NCBI GenBank assembly: GCA_900554255.1
Contig: USGN01000008.1
Location: 1-16,584 of the forward strand
Length of the DNA: 16,584 nt
DNA from: an uncultured Collinsella sp.
GTDB lineage: Bacteria > Actinomycetota > Coriobacteriia > Coriobacteriales > Coriobacteriaceae
Direction of reading: 5' to 3'
Below, in pieces: positions 8,374-14,591 of the stretch. Position 1 is the stretch's first letter. Every line of letters begins with the position of its first letter. Below the pieces are notes generated by a model, which saw only the letters and a list, made by a program, of their open reading frames with translations, searched no databases and was not told the origin of the DNA. A program made the position numbers and the translations under genes.

Positions 8374-8470
8374 GTCCTCATAAGTTGCGGTGGAATAGTT
8401 CTTGCTTGGGGGCTTGAAGCCTCTATTTAGGAACTATTTCACCGCAACCGCCAAGTAATCCGCTGAGGAC
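8374..8470. repeat. 97-base nested palindromic element
   Basis: The outer arms are GTCCTCA (8374-8380) and TGAGGAC (8464-8470). The inner 20-base arms at 8384-8403 and 8429-8448 are complementary apart from two positions, both of which would form G-U pairs in RNA. A smaller palindrome, GGCTTGAAGCC (8411-8421), sits in the loop. It follows the first deglycase gene by 26 bases. It could be a terminator-like hairpin without a T-run, a miniature mobile element, or a structured RNA. A GGAAA/TTTCC mini-hairpin follows at 8474-8492. Confidence 0.75.
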
Positions 8471-8510
8471 GGAGGAAAACGGATCACTTTCCCGCTCGCC
8501 GATTTGTGTC

Positions 8511-8539
8511 TTGAAAAATGTATATAACGACTATAACGT
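8511..8539 (+). promoter_or_regulatory. Promoter of the EamA gene with overlapping putative operator
   Basis: TTGAAA (8511-8516) is a plausible -35 and TATAAC (8532-8537) a -10, with a short 15-base spacer. Between them, TGTATATAACG (8519-8529) matches in reverse the sequence CGTTATATACG at 15769-15779 upstream of GntR regulator 2 (10 of 11 bases). A second TATAACG overlaps the -10. A start of transcription near 8544 would exclude the GTG at 8543 as the EamA start. Confidence 0.5.
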
Positions 8540-8578
8540 AGTGTGAAACATATTGGAAACAATACCGAGGAGGCTGCG

Positions 8579-9661
8579 TTGAAGAAAAGCAATCTGGGCT
8601 ATGTGCTGGTGCTGGTCGCCGCGCTTATGTGGGGCAGCATCGGAATCTTTGTAAACGGCATCTCGGCCATGGGCGTTTCGTCCCAGAGCATGGCTGCCTT
8701 TCGCTTGTTGGTCGGAGCGCTTATCTTGGCACCGGTCCTGATGTTTATGGGCTGCCGTCCGGGTGAGGGGTCTACCGTGGCTCAGGGTCCGCTGGCCCTG
8801 TTCAAGGCAAGCCCCAAAGAGCTCGTCCCCTGCGCGCTTGTCGGTATCGTCGGTCTGGCCGCCGCCAACACCTGCTATTACGAGTGCATGGGCGAGGTCG
8901 GCATGTCCACGGCCTCGGTGCTGCTCTACACCTCGCCGGTGTTTGGCGTCATGCTCGGCCGCGTGCTTTATCGCGAGGACGTGACCCCCAACAAACTCGT
9001 TGCCATTGTCTTTAACATCGTTGGCTGCGTGCTTGCAGTGACCAATGGCGACCTTTCCGGTTTTCATTTTTCGGTTTGGGGCGTCACGTCGGGCGTGATT
9101 GCAGGCTTTTGCGGTGCGTCGCTCGCGGTGTTTAGCCGGATAGCAACCAAGACGGTCCACCCGCTGGCTGTCACGTTTTGGGGCTTTGTTTTTGGCGGTG
9201 TGGTTATGGCAGCTATCGCGGCTCCGTGGCCGGATGTCGCCGCGGCAATGTCGCCACAGCTGCTGCTGCTGTTCCTTGGCTTTGGACTCATCCCCACAGC
9301 CGTGGCCTACATCTTATATATGCAGGGTCTGTCCATGGGGCTCGAGACATCGAAAGTTCCCGTCGTAATGTCTTTCGAGACGGTCGTCACCGTACTGGTG
9401 GGCATTGGTGTCTATGCCGAGCCCGCCGGCGCGATCAAGGTCCTGGGCATCGTGCTGGTGCTCGCGTCCATCCTGATTATGAATACCGACTTCTCCAAGC
9501 TGCGCAACAGTGTGTTTGTCGGTCATGTCATTGAGAGCATGACCTTTAAGCCCAACGCGTGGTGGACGGAGAAATCGCAGGACATGGATCTGTTCCGCGA
9601 GCGCACCGGCATCGCGCTGGAGCCCACCGTGCAGGAAAGCCCCTGGTACTTTGTGCGATAG
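8579..9661 (+). CDS. EamA/DMT-superfamily ten-helix transporter
   Basis: A 360-residue membrane protein of the drug/metabolite transporter superfamily. Members carry amino acids, sugars or other small metabolites, often outward. Two EamA repeats are visible: the first opens with LGYVLVLVAALMWGSIGIF, and the second starts near residue 155 and ends with LGIVLVLASILIMN near residue 301. The start is a TTG at 8579, chosen because GAGGAGG (8567-8573) lies 5 bases upstream; a GTG at 8543 lies inside the promoter region. After the last helix comes a tail of about 58 residues ending SPWYFVR, unlike the usual family length near 300. The gene lies between the first deglycase and the PTS operon. It may export the amine released by deglycation or move the substrate; this is inference from position only. 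Confidence 0.85.
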   Translation: MKKSNLGYVLVLVAALMWGSIGIFVNGISAMGVSSQSMAAFRLLVGALILAPVLMFMGCRPGEGSTVAQGPLALFKASPKELVPCALVGIVGLAAANTCYYECMGEVGMSTASVLLYTSPVFGVMLGRVLYREDVTPNKLVAIVFNIVGCVLAVTNGDLSGFHFSVWGVTSGVIAGFCGASLAVFSRIATKTVHPLAVTFWGFVFGGVVMAAIAAPWPDVAAAMSPQLLLLFLGFGLIPTAVAYILYMQGLSMGLETSKVPVVMSFETVVTVLVGIGVYAEPAGAIKVLGIVLVLASILIMNTDFSKLRNSVFVGHVIESMTFKPNAWWTEKSQDMDLFRERTGIALEPTVQESPWYFVR

Positions 9662-9719
9662 GGGATTGGCGAGGCGTCTGATCTGGGGTTATCCAGTCAG
9701 CGCCGGCCAACCCAGCCCC

Positions 9720-9839
9720 AACGTTTCAAGTACGTTAAACCCGTCAACGGTCGATTTTCACCCGCGAACGGTCTTTATACTAATTAGCAATATAAGCAAC
9801 GTATAAGACGTTATAATGACAATAACGAAAAGGAGGAGG
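9720..9839 (+). promoter_or_regulatory. PTS operon promoter region with direct repeats and strong SD
   Basis: The 182-base gap holds a good -10, TATAAT (9812-9817), without a clear -35, suggesting activator help. A second -10-like TATACT lies at 9776-9781. AACGGTC occurs twice (9746-9752 and 9767-9773), exactly 21 bases apart, which is two helix turns. AACGT and ACGTT form a small dyad (9720-9736). GACGTTATA (9807-9815) overlaps the -10 and recurs upstream of GntR regulator 2 (15767-15775). The ribosome site AAGGAGGAGG (9830-9839) is near-ideal. Confidence 0.5.
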
Positions 9840-9843
9840 CAAG

Positions 9844-10767
9844 ATGAATCAGATCATTCTCGCATCTCATGGCGGCCTGGCCGCAGGCGCCAAAGACACG
9901 CTCGAGATGGTTCTCGGCGACGTGTCGAACGTCCACGTCGTGTCGCTTGCTCGTGACGACAAGGAGCCCATCACCAATAAGGTTGAGGCTATGATCGCCA
10001 CGTTCAACGCGGACGACACCGTCTATGTGCTGACCGATATGCTCGGCAGCTCGGTCAACAACAGCATGGTCGAGCTTTCCAAGAACGGCACGAAGTTCAC
10101 GGTTGTCAGCGGTTTCAACATCCCGTTGGCGCTCACGCTTGCTATGAGCCCCGCCCCCGTCAAGGGCGCCGAGCTCGCGGCCCTCATCAACGAGGCCCGC
10201 AACGGTCTGACCAACCCCAACGCACCGGCCCAGCCCGCCGCGGCTCCCGCCAAGAAGGCCAAGGCGTCCCGTCACAGCTCCGGTCCCGCCAAGATCGTCC
10301 TCGCACGTCTTGACTACCGTCTGCTGCACGGCCAGGTCGTCTTTACCTGGACCACCAAGGTCCAGGCCGAGCGCATCATCGTCGTCGACAACGCTGCCGC
10401 CAACGATGACATCAAGAAGGGCGCTCTTAAGCTGGCCAAGCCCCAGGGCGTGCGCCTGAACGTCTTCACCGTCGAGCGTGCCCTCGCCAAGATGGACAAG
10501 CTCAACACCCTCGGCGAGCGCGTCATGTTCGTCTTTGGCAACACGGCCGAGATGCTGCAGTTCTGCCAGGGCTACAAGCTCGACGCCATCAACCTGGGCG
10601 CCACCGCCAACCACGACGGTGCCGATCAGGTCGGCGGCAAGGACAGCTCCGTCTTCCTCGACGCCAACCAGAAGGCCGACGTCAACCAGCTGCTCGACAT
10701 GGGCATCAAGCTCTACGTCCAGCAGACCCCTACGTATCAGAGCGTCGACATCGACGCCAAGCTGTAA
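9844..10767 (+). CDS. Mannose-family PTS fused EIIA-EIIB component
   Basis: A 307-residue cytosolic phosphotransfer protein joining EIIA and EIIB of the mannose/sorbose PTS family. EIIA spans about residues 1-123 and begins NQIILASHGG, with His9 as the phosphoryl acceptor from HPr. A flexible Ala/Pro/Lys-rich linker covers 124-149. EIIB covers 150-307, with KIVLARLDYRLLHGQV placing the second phospho-His at 162. It passes phosphate to the sugar bound by EIIC-EIID. It heads the EII operon, with EIIC 36 bases downstream after a small CAGGC-TTTT-GCCTG hairpin (10773-10786). The fusion is like E. coli ManX; as I recall, Salmonella gfr encodes these parts separately. The substrate, inferred from the adjoining deglycase, is a glycated amine. 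Codon use suggests high expression. Confidence 0.93.
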   Translation: MNQIILASHGGLAAGAKDTLEMVLGDVSNVHVVSLARDDKEPITNKVEAMIATFNADDTVYVLTDMLGSSVNNSMVELSKNGTKFTVVSGFNIPLALTLAMSPAPVKGAELAALINEARNGLTNPNAPAQPAAAPAKKAKASRHSSGPAKIVLARLDYRLLHGQVVFTWTTKVQAERIIVVDNAAANDDIKKGALKLAKPQGVRLNVFTVERALAKMDKLNTLGERVMFVFGNTAEMLQFCQGYKLDAINLGATANHDGADQVGGKDSSVFLDANQKADVNQLLDMGIKLYVQQTPTYQSVDIDAKL

Positions 10768-10803
10768 TCAACCAGGCTTTTGCCTGACTGAAAGGAGAAG
10801 GGT

Positions 10804-11598
10804 ATGAATACGTTCATCAGTGCGGTGCTCGTCGGCCTCGTCGGCGTGTTCTGCATGTGGGACTCCCGCCTGCTCGGTCGTCTTAACTTCGAGCAGCCCC
10901 TCGTTGGCGCTACGCTCGTCGGTCTGCTGCTGGGCGATGTGCCCACCGGCCTTGCCGTCGGTGCCGCCGTCGAGCTCGTATCCATGGGCCTGGTGCAGGT
11001 CGGCGCCGCCGTTCCGCCCGATATGGTCCTGGGCGGCATCGTGGCCGCTGCCTTTGCGTGCCTGACCGACGCTTCCGCCGAGACCGCCATGACGATCGCC
11101 ATCCCGGTCGCCGTCCTGGGTCAGCTCCTCGGCATCGTGTTCCGTTCCATCATCGCCGTCCTCACCCATGTGGCAGATAACGCGATCGATAACGGAAAGT
11201 TCAAGACCGCCTACCGTATGCACATCTGCGCCGGCTCCGGTTTGTACGCCATCATGTACTTCCTGCCGATCTTCCTCGCCGTCTTTGTTGGCACCGACCT
11301 GGTTCAGGCCATCGTCAACATGGTTCCCGAGTGGCTGTCCACTGGTCTTAACGTTTCGACCAAGATCATGACCGCCTACGGCTTGGCCCTGCTGCTCACC
11401 ATGATGATCAAGAAGGGTATGACTCCGTTCCTGTTCATCGGTTTCCTGCTCGCCGCTTACCTCAACCTGTCCGTCATCGCGGTCGCTCTGATCGGTGTGT
11501 GCCTGGCTGTCGTCTTCATGGGCTTCAAGTTCAACGGTTCCCATGCAGCCGCCGGTGTCGATTCCGACTACGATCCGCTCGAAGACGACGAAGACTAA
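10804..11598 (+). CDS. Mannose-family PTS EIIC membrane component
   Basis: A 264-residue polytopic inner-membrane protein of the sorbose/mannose EIIC family, forming the transport channel with EIID. It has a typical N-terminal helix (FISAVLVGLVGVFCMWD), then the family segment LVGATLVGLLLGDVPTGLAV and QVGAAVPPDMVLGGIVAAA. Further hydrophobic segments follow, and the C-terminal tail is acidic (DPLEDDED). AAGGAGAAGG just upstream supports the ATG at 10804. Its TAA stop (11596-11598) is embedded in the AAGGAGG ribosome site of the EIID gene, so the two are probably translationally coupled for equal amounts. Confidence 0.93.
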   Translation: MNTFISAVLVGLVGVFCMWDSRLLGRLNFEQPLVGATLVGLLLGDVPTGLAVGAAVELVSMGLVQVGAAVPPDMVLGGIVAAAFACLTDASAETAMTIAIPVAVLGQLLGIVFRSIIAVLTHVADNAIDNGKFKTAYRMHICAGSGLYAIMYFLPIFLAVFVGTDLVQAIVNMVPEWLSTGLNVSTKIMTAYGLALLLTMMIKKGMTPFLFIGFLLAAYLNLSVIAVALIGVCLAVVFMGFKFNGSHAAAGVDSDYDPLEDDED

Positions 11599-11611
11599 GG
11601 AGGAACACACT

Positions 11612-12445
11612 ATGGCAACCGCAACCAAGGACGTGTCCCTGAACAAGAAGGTCAGCCAGTTCTTCTGGCGCTCCTGGGCCATCCAGGCCTCTTGGAACTA
11701 CGAGCGTCAGATGAACATGGGCTTCCTCTACGGTATGGTTCCCACGCTCGATCGCCTCTATCCGGACGAGTCCGACCCCAAGCAGCTTGCTGCTAAGAAA
11801 GAGGCTTACCACCGTCACATGGCGTTCTACAACTGCACCCCGCAGACGAGCGCTTTCATCCTGGGCCTCGCCGCCTCCATGGAGGAGGAGTACGCCAAGG
11901 ATCCCGAGAACTTCGATCCCGATTCGATCAACGCGGTCAAGACCTCCCTCATGGGTCCGCTTTCCGGCATCGGCGACTCCTTCTTCCAGGGCACCATCCG
12001 CGTTATCGCCTTTGGCCTGGGCGTTCAGCTGGCTCAGCAGGGCTCCATCATGGGCCCGATCCTGGCCATGCTCATCTCCATCGTCCCCTCTGTGCTGATC
12101 ACTTGGTTTGCAGCCAAGATGGGCTATCAGGGCGGCCACGAGTACCTGAGCAAGCTTCAGGGCGGCGACCTCATGGAGAAGCTCATGTATGTCTGCGGCA
12201 TCGTGGGTCTTATGTCCGTGGGCGGCATGATCGCCACGCTGATCGGCGCCACCACCCCGCTGCAGTTCGCTGACGGCACCGTCGTTATCCAGGACATCCT
12301 GGACAGCATGATGCCCCAGATGATCTCCCTTGGCCTCACCGGCCTTATGTACTGGCTCATCAAGAAGAACGTCAACACCGGTTGGCTTCTCGTGATCGCC
12401 ATTGTGGGCGGCATCGCCCTCTCCGCGGTCGGCATCCTGGCTTAG
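11612..12445 (+). CDS. Mannose-family PTS EIID membrane component
   Basis: A 277-residue EIID protein that completes the membrane part of the transporter and shapes substrate binding. It shows the family hallmarks FFWRSWAIQASWNYERQMNMGFLYGMVP near the N-terminus, the cytosolic HMAFYNCTPQTSAFILGLAASMEEE segment, and MGPLSGIGDSFFQGT. C-terminal membrane helices end in GGIALSAVGILA. The ATG at 11612 was chosen because AAGGAGGA (11597-11604) lies 7 bases upstream; an earlier in-frame start at 11495 would overlap EIIC deeply. The TAG stop lies within a perfect 18-base palindrome, and a 200-base structured spacer separates it from the second deglycase. Confidence 0.94.
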   Translation: MATATKDVSLNKKVSQFFWRSWAIQASWNYERQMNMGFLYGMVPTLDRLYPDESDPKQLAAKKEAYHRHMAFYNCTPQTSAFILGLAASMEEEYAKDPENFDPDSINAVKTSLMGPLSGIGDSFFQGTIRVIAFGLGVQLAQQGSIMGPILAMLISIVPSVLITWFAAKMGYQGGHEYLSKLQGGDLMEKLMYVCGIVGLMSVGGMIATLIGATTPLQFADGTVVIQDILDSMMPQMISLGLTGLMYWLIKKNVNTGWLLVIAIVGGIALSAVGILA

Positions 12446-12457
12446 TCGCGACTAAGC
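12440..12457. repeat. Perfect 18-base palindrome over the EIID stop codon
   Basis: GCTTAGTCGCGACTAAGC equals its own reverse complement and includes the TAG at 12443-12445. It could be a protein-binding site or the base of a short mRNA hairpin at the coding end. Confidence 0.7.
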
Positions 12458-12479
12458 GCCTAACCGCTTTCCCCCGGGG

Positions 12480-12510
12480 GCCTGCCTGGCATCCCATACC
12501 CCAGGCAGGC
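12480..12510 (+). terminator. Intercistronic hairpin after the EIID gene
   Basis: A perfect 10-bp stem (GCCTGCCTGG at 12480-12489, CCAGGCAGGC at 12501-12510) with an 11-base loop is followed only by TTCCATCCCC. The weak T content suggests partial termination or mRNA 3'-end protection, which would set different levels of the PTS and the second deglycase. Confidence 0.55.
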
Positions 12511-12523
12511 TTCCATCCCCAAA

Positions 12524-12554
12524 ATGCGACAATGGGACAGTCCCTTTGTCGCAT
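12524..12554. repeat. GGGACAG hairpin repeat, copy D
   Basis: Arms ATGCGACAA (12524-12532) and TTGTCGCAT (12546-12554) pair perfectly. They surround GGGACAGTCCC (12534-12544), itself an inverted repeat around one base. The arms differ from the other copies while the GGGACAG core is shared. Confidence 0.7.
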
Positions 12555-12561
12555 CCTCAAC

Positions 12562-12579
12562 GGGCCGGCGACTCGGCCC
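12562..12579. other. Small GC-rich hairpin upstream of deglycase 2
   Basis: GGGCCG (12562-12567) and CGGCCC (12574-12579) form a perfect 6-bp stem with a 6-base loop. It is the fourth dyad in the spacer between the EIID gene and the second deglycase. There is no T-run, so it is not a classical terminator. Confidence 0.45.
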
Positions 12580-12644
12580 AAACCACGGTAACCCTGCGAG
12601 CGCCCGGCAATGTGGCGCCGCAAAAATCGAAAGGAATGTGTCAG

Positions 12645-13628
12645 ATGTACGAGATCGACCTTAACCTCCCTAAGCAGATCGTCGCTGACGTCCTGTCCAA
12701 CCACGAGATCCACAGCGTCGCCTTCGTCGGCTGCGGTGCTTCCATGTCCGACCTTTACCCCGCCAAGTACTTCCTGGCCAACAACACGGACAAGCTGAAC
12801 GTTCAGATCTTCACCGCTAACGAGTTCAACTACGACACGCCTTCCTGGGTCAACGAGCACACCTTCGTGATCACCTGCTCCCTCGGTGGCTCCACGCCCG
12901 AGACCGTCGAGGCCAACAAGACCGCCAAGAAGCACAACTGCCCGGTCGTCTCCCTCACCAACAAGGCTGGCTCCGCTCTGACCGTCGACGCTGACTACGT
13001 CATCGTCCACGGCTTCCATGCCAACTATGCTGCCAAGGCCGAGAAGCCCGCCTACGCCATCGCTCTTGCTCTCGAGATCCTTCAGCAGACCGAGGGCTAT
13101 GACCACTACGAGGACATGATCACCGGCCTCACCAACATCTTCGAGCTGATCGAGAACGCTGCTCACTCCGCCAAGGGCCTGGCCAAGCAGTTCGCTCAGG
13201 ACTTCAAGGACGACAAGATGATCTACTTCATGGCCTCCGGTGCCTCCGAGAAGATGGCTTATTCTAACGCCGCCTTCCTGTTCACCGAGATGCAGTGGAT
13301 CGACGCTGCTTCCTACAACACCGGCGAGTACTTCCACGGCCCGTTCGAGGTTTCCACCGAGGGTAAGCCCTACGTCTTCTTCATGTCCGATGGCGCTACC
13401 CGTCCGATGGACGCCCGCGCCCTCACCTTCCTTGAGCGCATGGGCGCCAAGGTCGCTCTGATCGACTCCAAGGATTACGGCCTGGCTGACGCCGTGCCCG
13501 CGAGCGTCGTCACCTACTTCAACCCGCTGCTGCACCTCGCCGTTATGCGCGAGTACGGCAACCAGATCGCCGAGGCCCGTCAGCACCCGCTGACCATGCG
13601 TCGCTACATGTGGAAGCTTTCCTACTAA
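12645..13628 (+). CDS. SIS-domain Amadori-product 6-phosphate deglycase, FrlB/Gfr type (copy 2)
   Basis: A 327-residue cytosolic double-SIS protein, paralogous to the gene at 7355. It has the phosphosugar loop VGCGASMSD near the N-terminus, CSLGGSTPET (closer to the canonical SIS S-x-G-x-T pattern than copy 1), and GEYFHGPFE with His231 and Glu215 sixteen residues before it. This matches the FraB pair Glu214/His230. The C-terminus RRYMWKLSY again fits the FrlB ending. It probably acts on the product of the PTS transporter upstream, releasing sugar phosphate and amine. AAAGGA 9 bases before the ATG at 12645 supports this start over ATG 12636, which has no spacer. Every Phe codon is TTC, a sign of strong expression. 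A terminator follows. Whether it prefers fructose- or glucose-derived adducts cannot be told. Confidence 0.85.
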   Translation: MYEIDLNLPKQIVADVLSNHEIHSVAFVGCGASMSDLYPAKYFLANNTDKLNVQIFTANEFNYDTPSWVNEHTFVITCSLGGSTPETVEANKTAKKHNCPVVSLTNKAGSALTVDADYVIVHGFHANYAAKAEKPAYAIALALEILQQTEGYDHYEDMITGLTNIFELIENAAHSAKGLAKQFAQDFKDDKMIYFMASGASEKMAYSNAAFLFTEMQWIDAASYNTGEYFHGPFEVSTEGKPYVFFMSDGATRPMDARALTFLERMGAKVALIDSKDYGLADAVPASVVTYFNPLLHLAVMREYGNQIAEARQHPLTMRRYMWKLSY

Positions 13629-13661
13629 TCGCAAGTAAGTAGACCTTACGGGTTGGTTGAG

Positions 13662-13698
13662 AGGGGATGGGGTTTGCGCCCTGTCCCCTTTTTGCTTT
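13662..13698 (+). terminator. Rho-independent terminator after deglycase 2, carrying the GGGACAG core
   Basis: AGGGGATGGGG pairs with CCCTGTCCCCT through six outer pairs (13662-13667 with 13684-13689), two G-T wobbles and three inner pairs, followed by TTTTTGCTTT. The descending strand contains CTGTCCCC, the reverse of the GGGGACAG core in the other repeats. It ends the PTS-deglycase operon. Confidence 0.8.
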
Positions 13699-13728
13699 GG
13701 GGAGGGCGTGTCCGTTGCGCTGCAAAGC

Positions 13729-13773
13729 CCCAGATAAAACCTACCAAAATAAACCTGTCCCTTTTTGGCAGGT
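13729..13773. repeat. GGGACAG hairpin repeat, copy B, upstream of HAD gene
   Basis: CCTACCAAAA (13740-13749) pairs with TTTTGGCAGG (13763-13772), enclosing CCTGTCCC, the reverse of GGGACAGG. The first 22 bases (13729-13750) are identical to 15682-15703. The repeat ends one base before the GGGAGGAG ribosome site of the HAD gene. Confidence 0.8.
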
Positions 13774-13787
13774 GGGAGGAGATGCGT

Positions 13788-14417
13788 ATGATCAAAGCAG
13801 TGCTGTTTGATATGGACGGCGTGCTGGTCGATACCGAGTGGTTCTACAACCGTCGCCGCGTGGCGTTTATGGAAGAGAAGGGGTTCCACTTTGACGAGAT
13901 TCCCGATCTTTCGGGGTCTAACGAGCCTGCCATTTGGGAGGCGCTGGTGCCCGACGATGTTGAGCTGCGCGAGCGTCTGCGCGTGGAGTACAAGCAAGTC
14001 TACAGCCCGGTCCACCCCGTTCCGTATGCCGAGCTGCTCAACGAGCAGACGGAGCCGGTGATGCGCGAGCTGCACGAGCGCGGCGTGAAGTGTGCCATCG
14101 CGAGCTCGTCCTATCGCGAGCTGATCGACGAGCTGGTGGAGATTGCCGGTATCGCCGACGTGCTGGACTACACCATCAGCGGTCACGAGTGCAGTGCGTT
14201 TAAGCCCGACCCCGAGATCTACCTGCGTGCCATGGAGGCGCTGGAGGTGGAGCCGACCGAGTGCCTGGTTATCGAGGACTCGCCCATGGGCATCGAGGCC
14301 GGCAAGCGCTCCGGTGCCCACGTCCTGGCGCTGCGTCCGCACGAGGGCGTCAACCTCGATCAATCGCGAGCCGATGCCGTTATCGATAATCTGACTGACA
14401 TCCTATCTGCCATCTAG
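13788..14417 (+). CDS. HAD-superfamily phosphatase/phosphomutase (beta-PGM-like subfamily)
   Basis: A 209-residue cytosolic HAD hydrolase. Motif I is FDMDGVLVDTE, with nucleophile Asp8 and acid/base Asp10. Motif II is Ser106 in AIASSSYREL, motif III is Lys139 in FKPDPEIYLRAM, and motif IV is IEDSPMGIEAGKRSGA (Glu163, Asp164). The helical cap between motifs I and II places it with beta-phosphoglucomutases and small sugar phosphatases. The ATG at 13788 is preferred over the one at 13782 because GGAGG (13775-13779) is 8 bases upstream of it and too close to the earlier one. It follows the PTS-deglycase terminator and is preceded by a repeat. It may remove phosphate from a sugar phosphate made by the deglycases, but house-cleaning roles are equally possible. 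Confidence 0.88.
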   Translation: MIKAVLFDMDGVLVDTEWFYNRRRVAFMEEKGFHFDEIPDLSGSNEPAIWEALVPDDVELRERLRVEYKQVYSPVHPVPYAELLNEQTEPVMRELHERGVKCAIASSSYRELIDELVEIAGIADVLDYTISGHECSAFKPDPEIYLRAMEALEVEPTECLVIEDSPMGIEAGKRSGAHVLALRPHEGVNLDQSRADAVIDNLTDILSAI

Positions 14418-14421
14418 CAGC

Positions 14422-14464
14422 AAACCACCACAAAGGGGACAGGCACCTTTGTGGTGGTTTTTAT
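14422..14464 (+). terminator. GGGACAG hairpin repeat, copy E1, acting as HAD gene terminator
   Basis: Perfect 15-bp arms (14422-14436 and 14446-14460) with the loop GGACAGGCA are followed by a short run of T. It begins 5 bases after the HAD stop codon. Sequence and T-run fit a terminator, and the core is shared with the repeat family. Confidence 0.8.
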
Positions 14465-14499
14465 TGGGGCGACGTTTTTTGAAGGCAGTCGACGCCAAA

Positions 14500-14534
14500 A
14501 CCACCACGAAGGTGCCTGTCCCCTTTGTGGTGGT
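14500..14534. repeat. GGGACAG hairpin repeat, copy E2, inverted relative to E1
   Basis: ACCACCACGAAGG (14500-14512) and CCTTTGTGGTGGT (14522-14534) pair with one wobble around TGCCTGTCC, the reverse complement of the E1 loop. E1 and E2 thus form an inverted pair 39 bases apart, like paired REP elements. Confidence 0.8.
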
Positions 14535-14537
14535 CCA

Positions 14538-14546
14538 TGCTACAAT
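14538..14546 (+). promoter_or_regulatory. Candidate extended -10 promoter for the YitT gene
   Basis: TGCTACAAT is an extended -10 (TG-n-TACAAT) 46 bases before the GTG start. No convincing -35 is visible, since the E2 repeat occupies that position. Confidence 0.35.
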
Positions 14547-14591
14547 CGCGGGCATGCCTCACAACTAGATCTGCCTTCGAAAGGAGCCTAC

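Noticed and set aside
8543..8578. GTG at 8543 as the EamA start
   Set aside because: It falls at the likely transcription start and has no ribosome site, whereas TTG 8579 has GAGGAGG 5 bases upstream.
9662..9843. Sigma54 promoter for the PTS operon, as in Salmonella gfr
   Set aside because: No GG-N10-GC type -24/-12 element is convincing, and no sigma54 activator gene lies in the window; a TATAAT box is present instead.
12372..14363. Very long open frame (663 codons) on the - strand opposite deglycase 2 and the HAD gene
   Set aside because: It mirrors the GC-rich codon pattern of the + strand genes, crosses terminators and repeats, and its product shows no recognisable domain.
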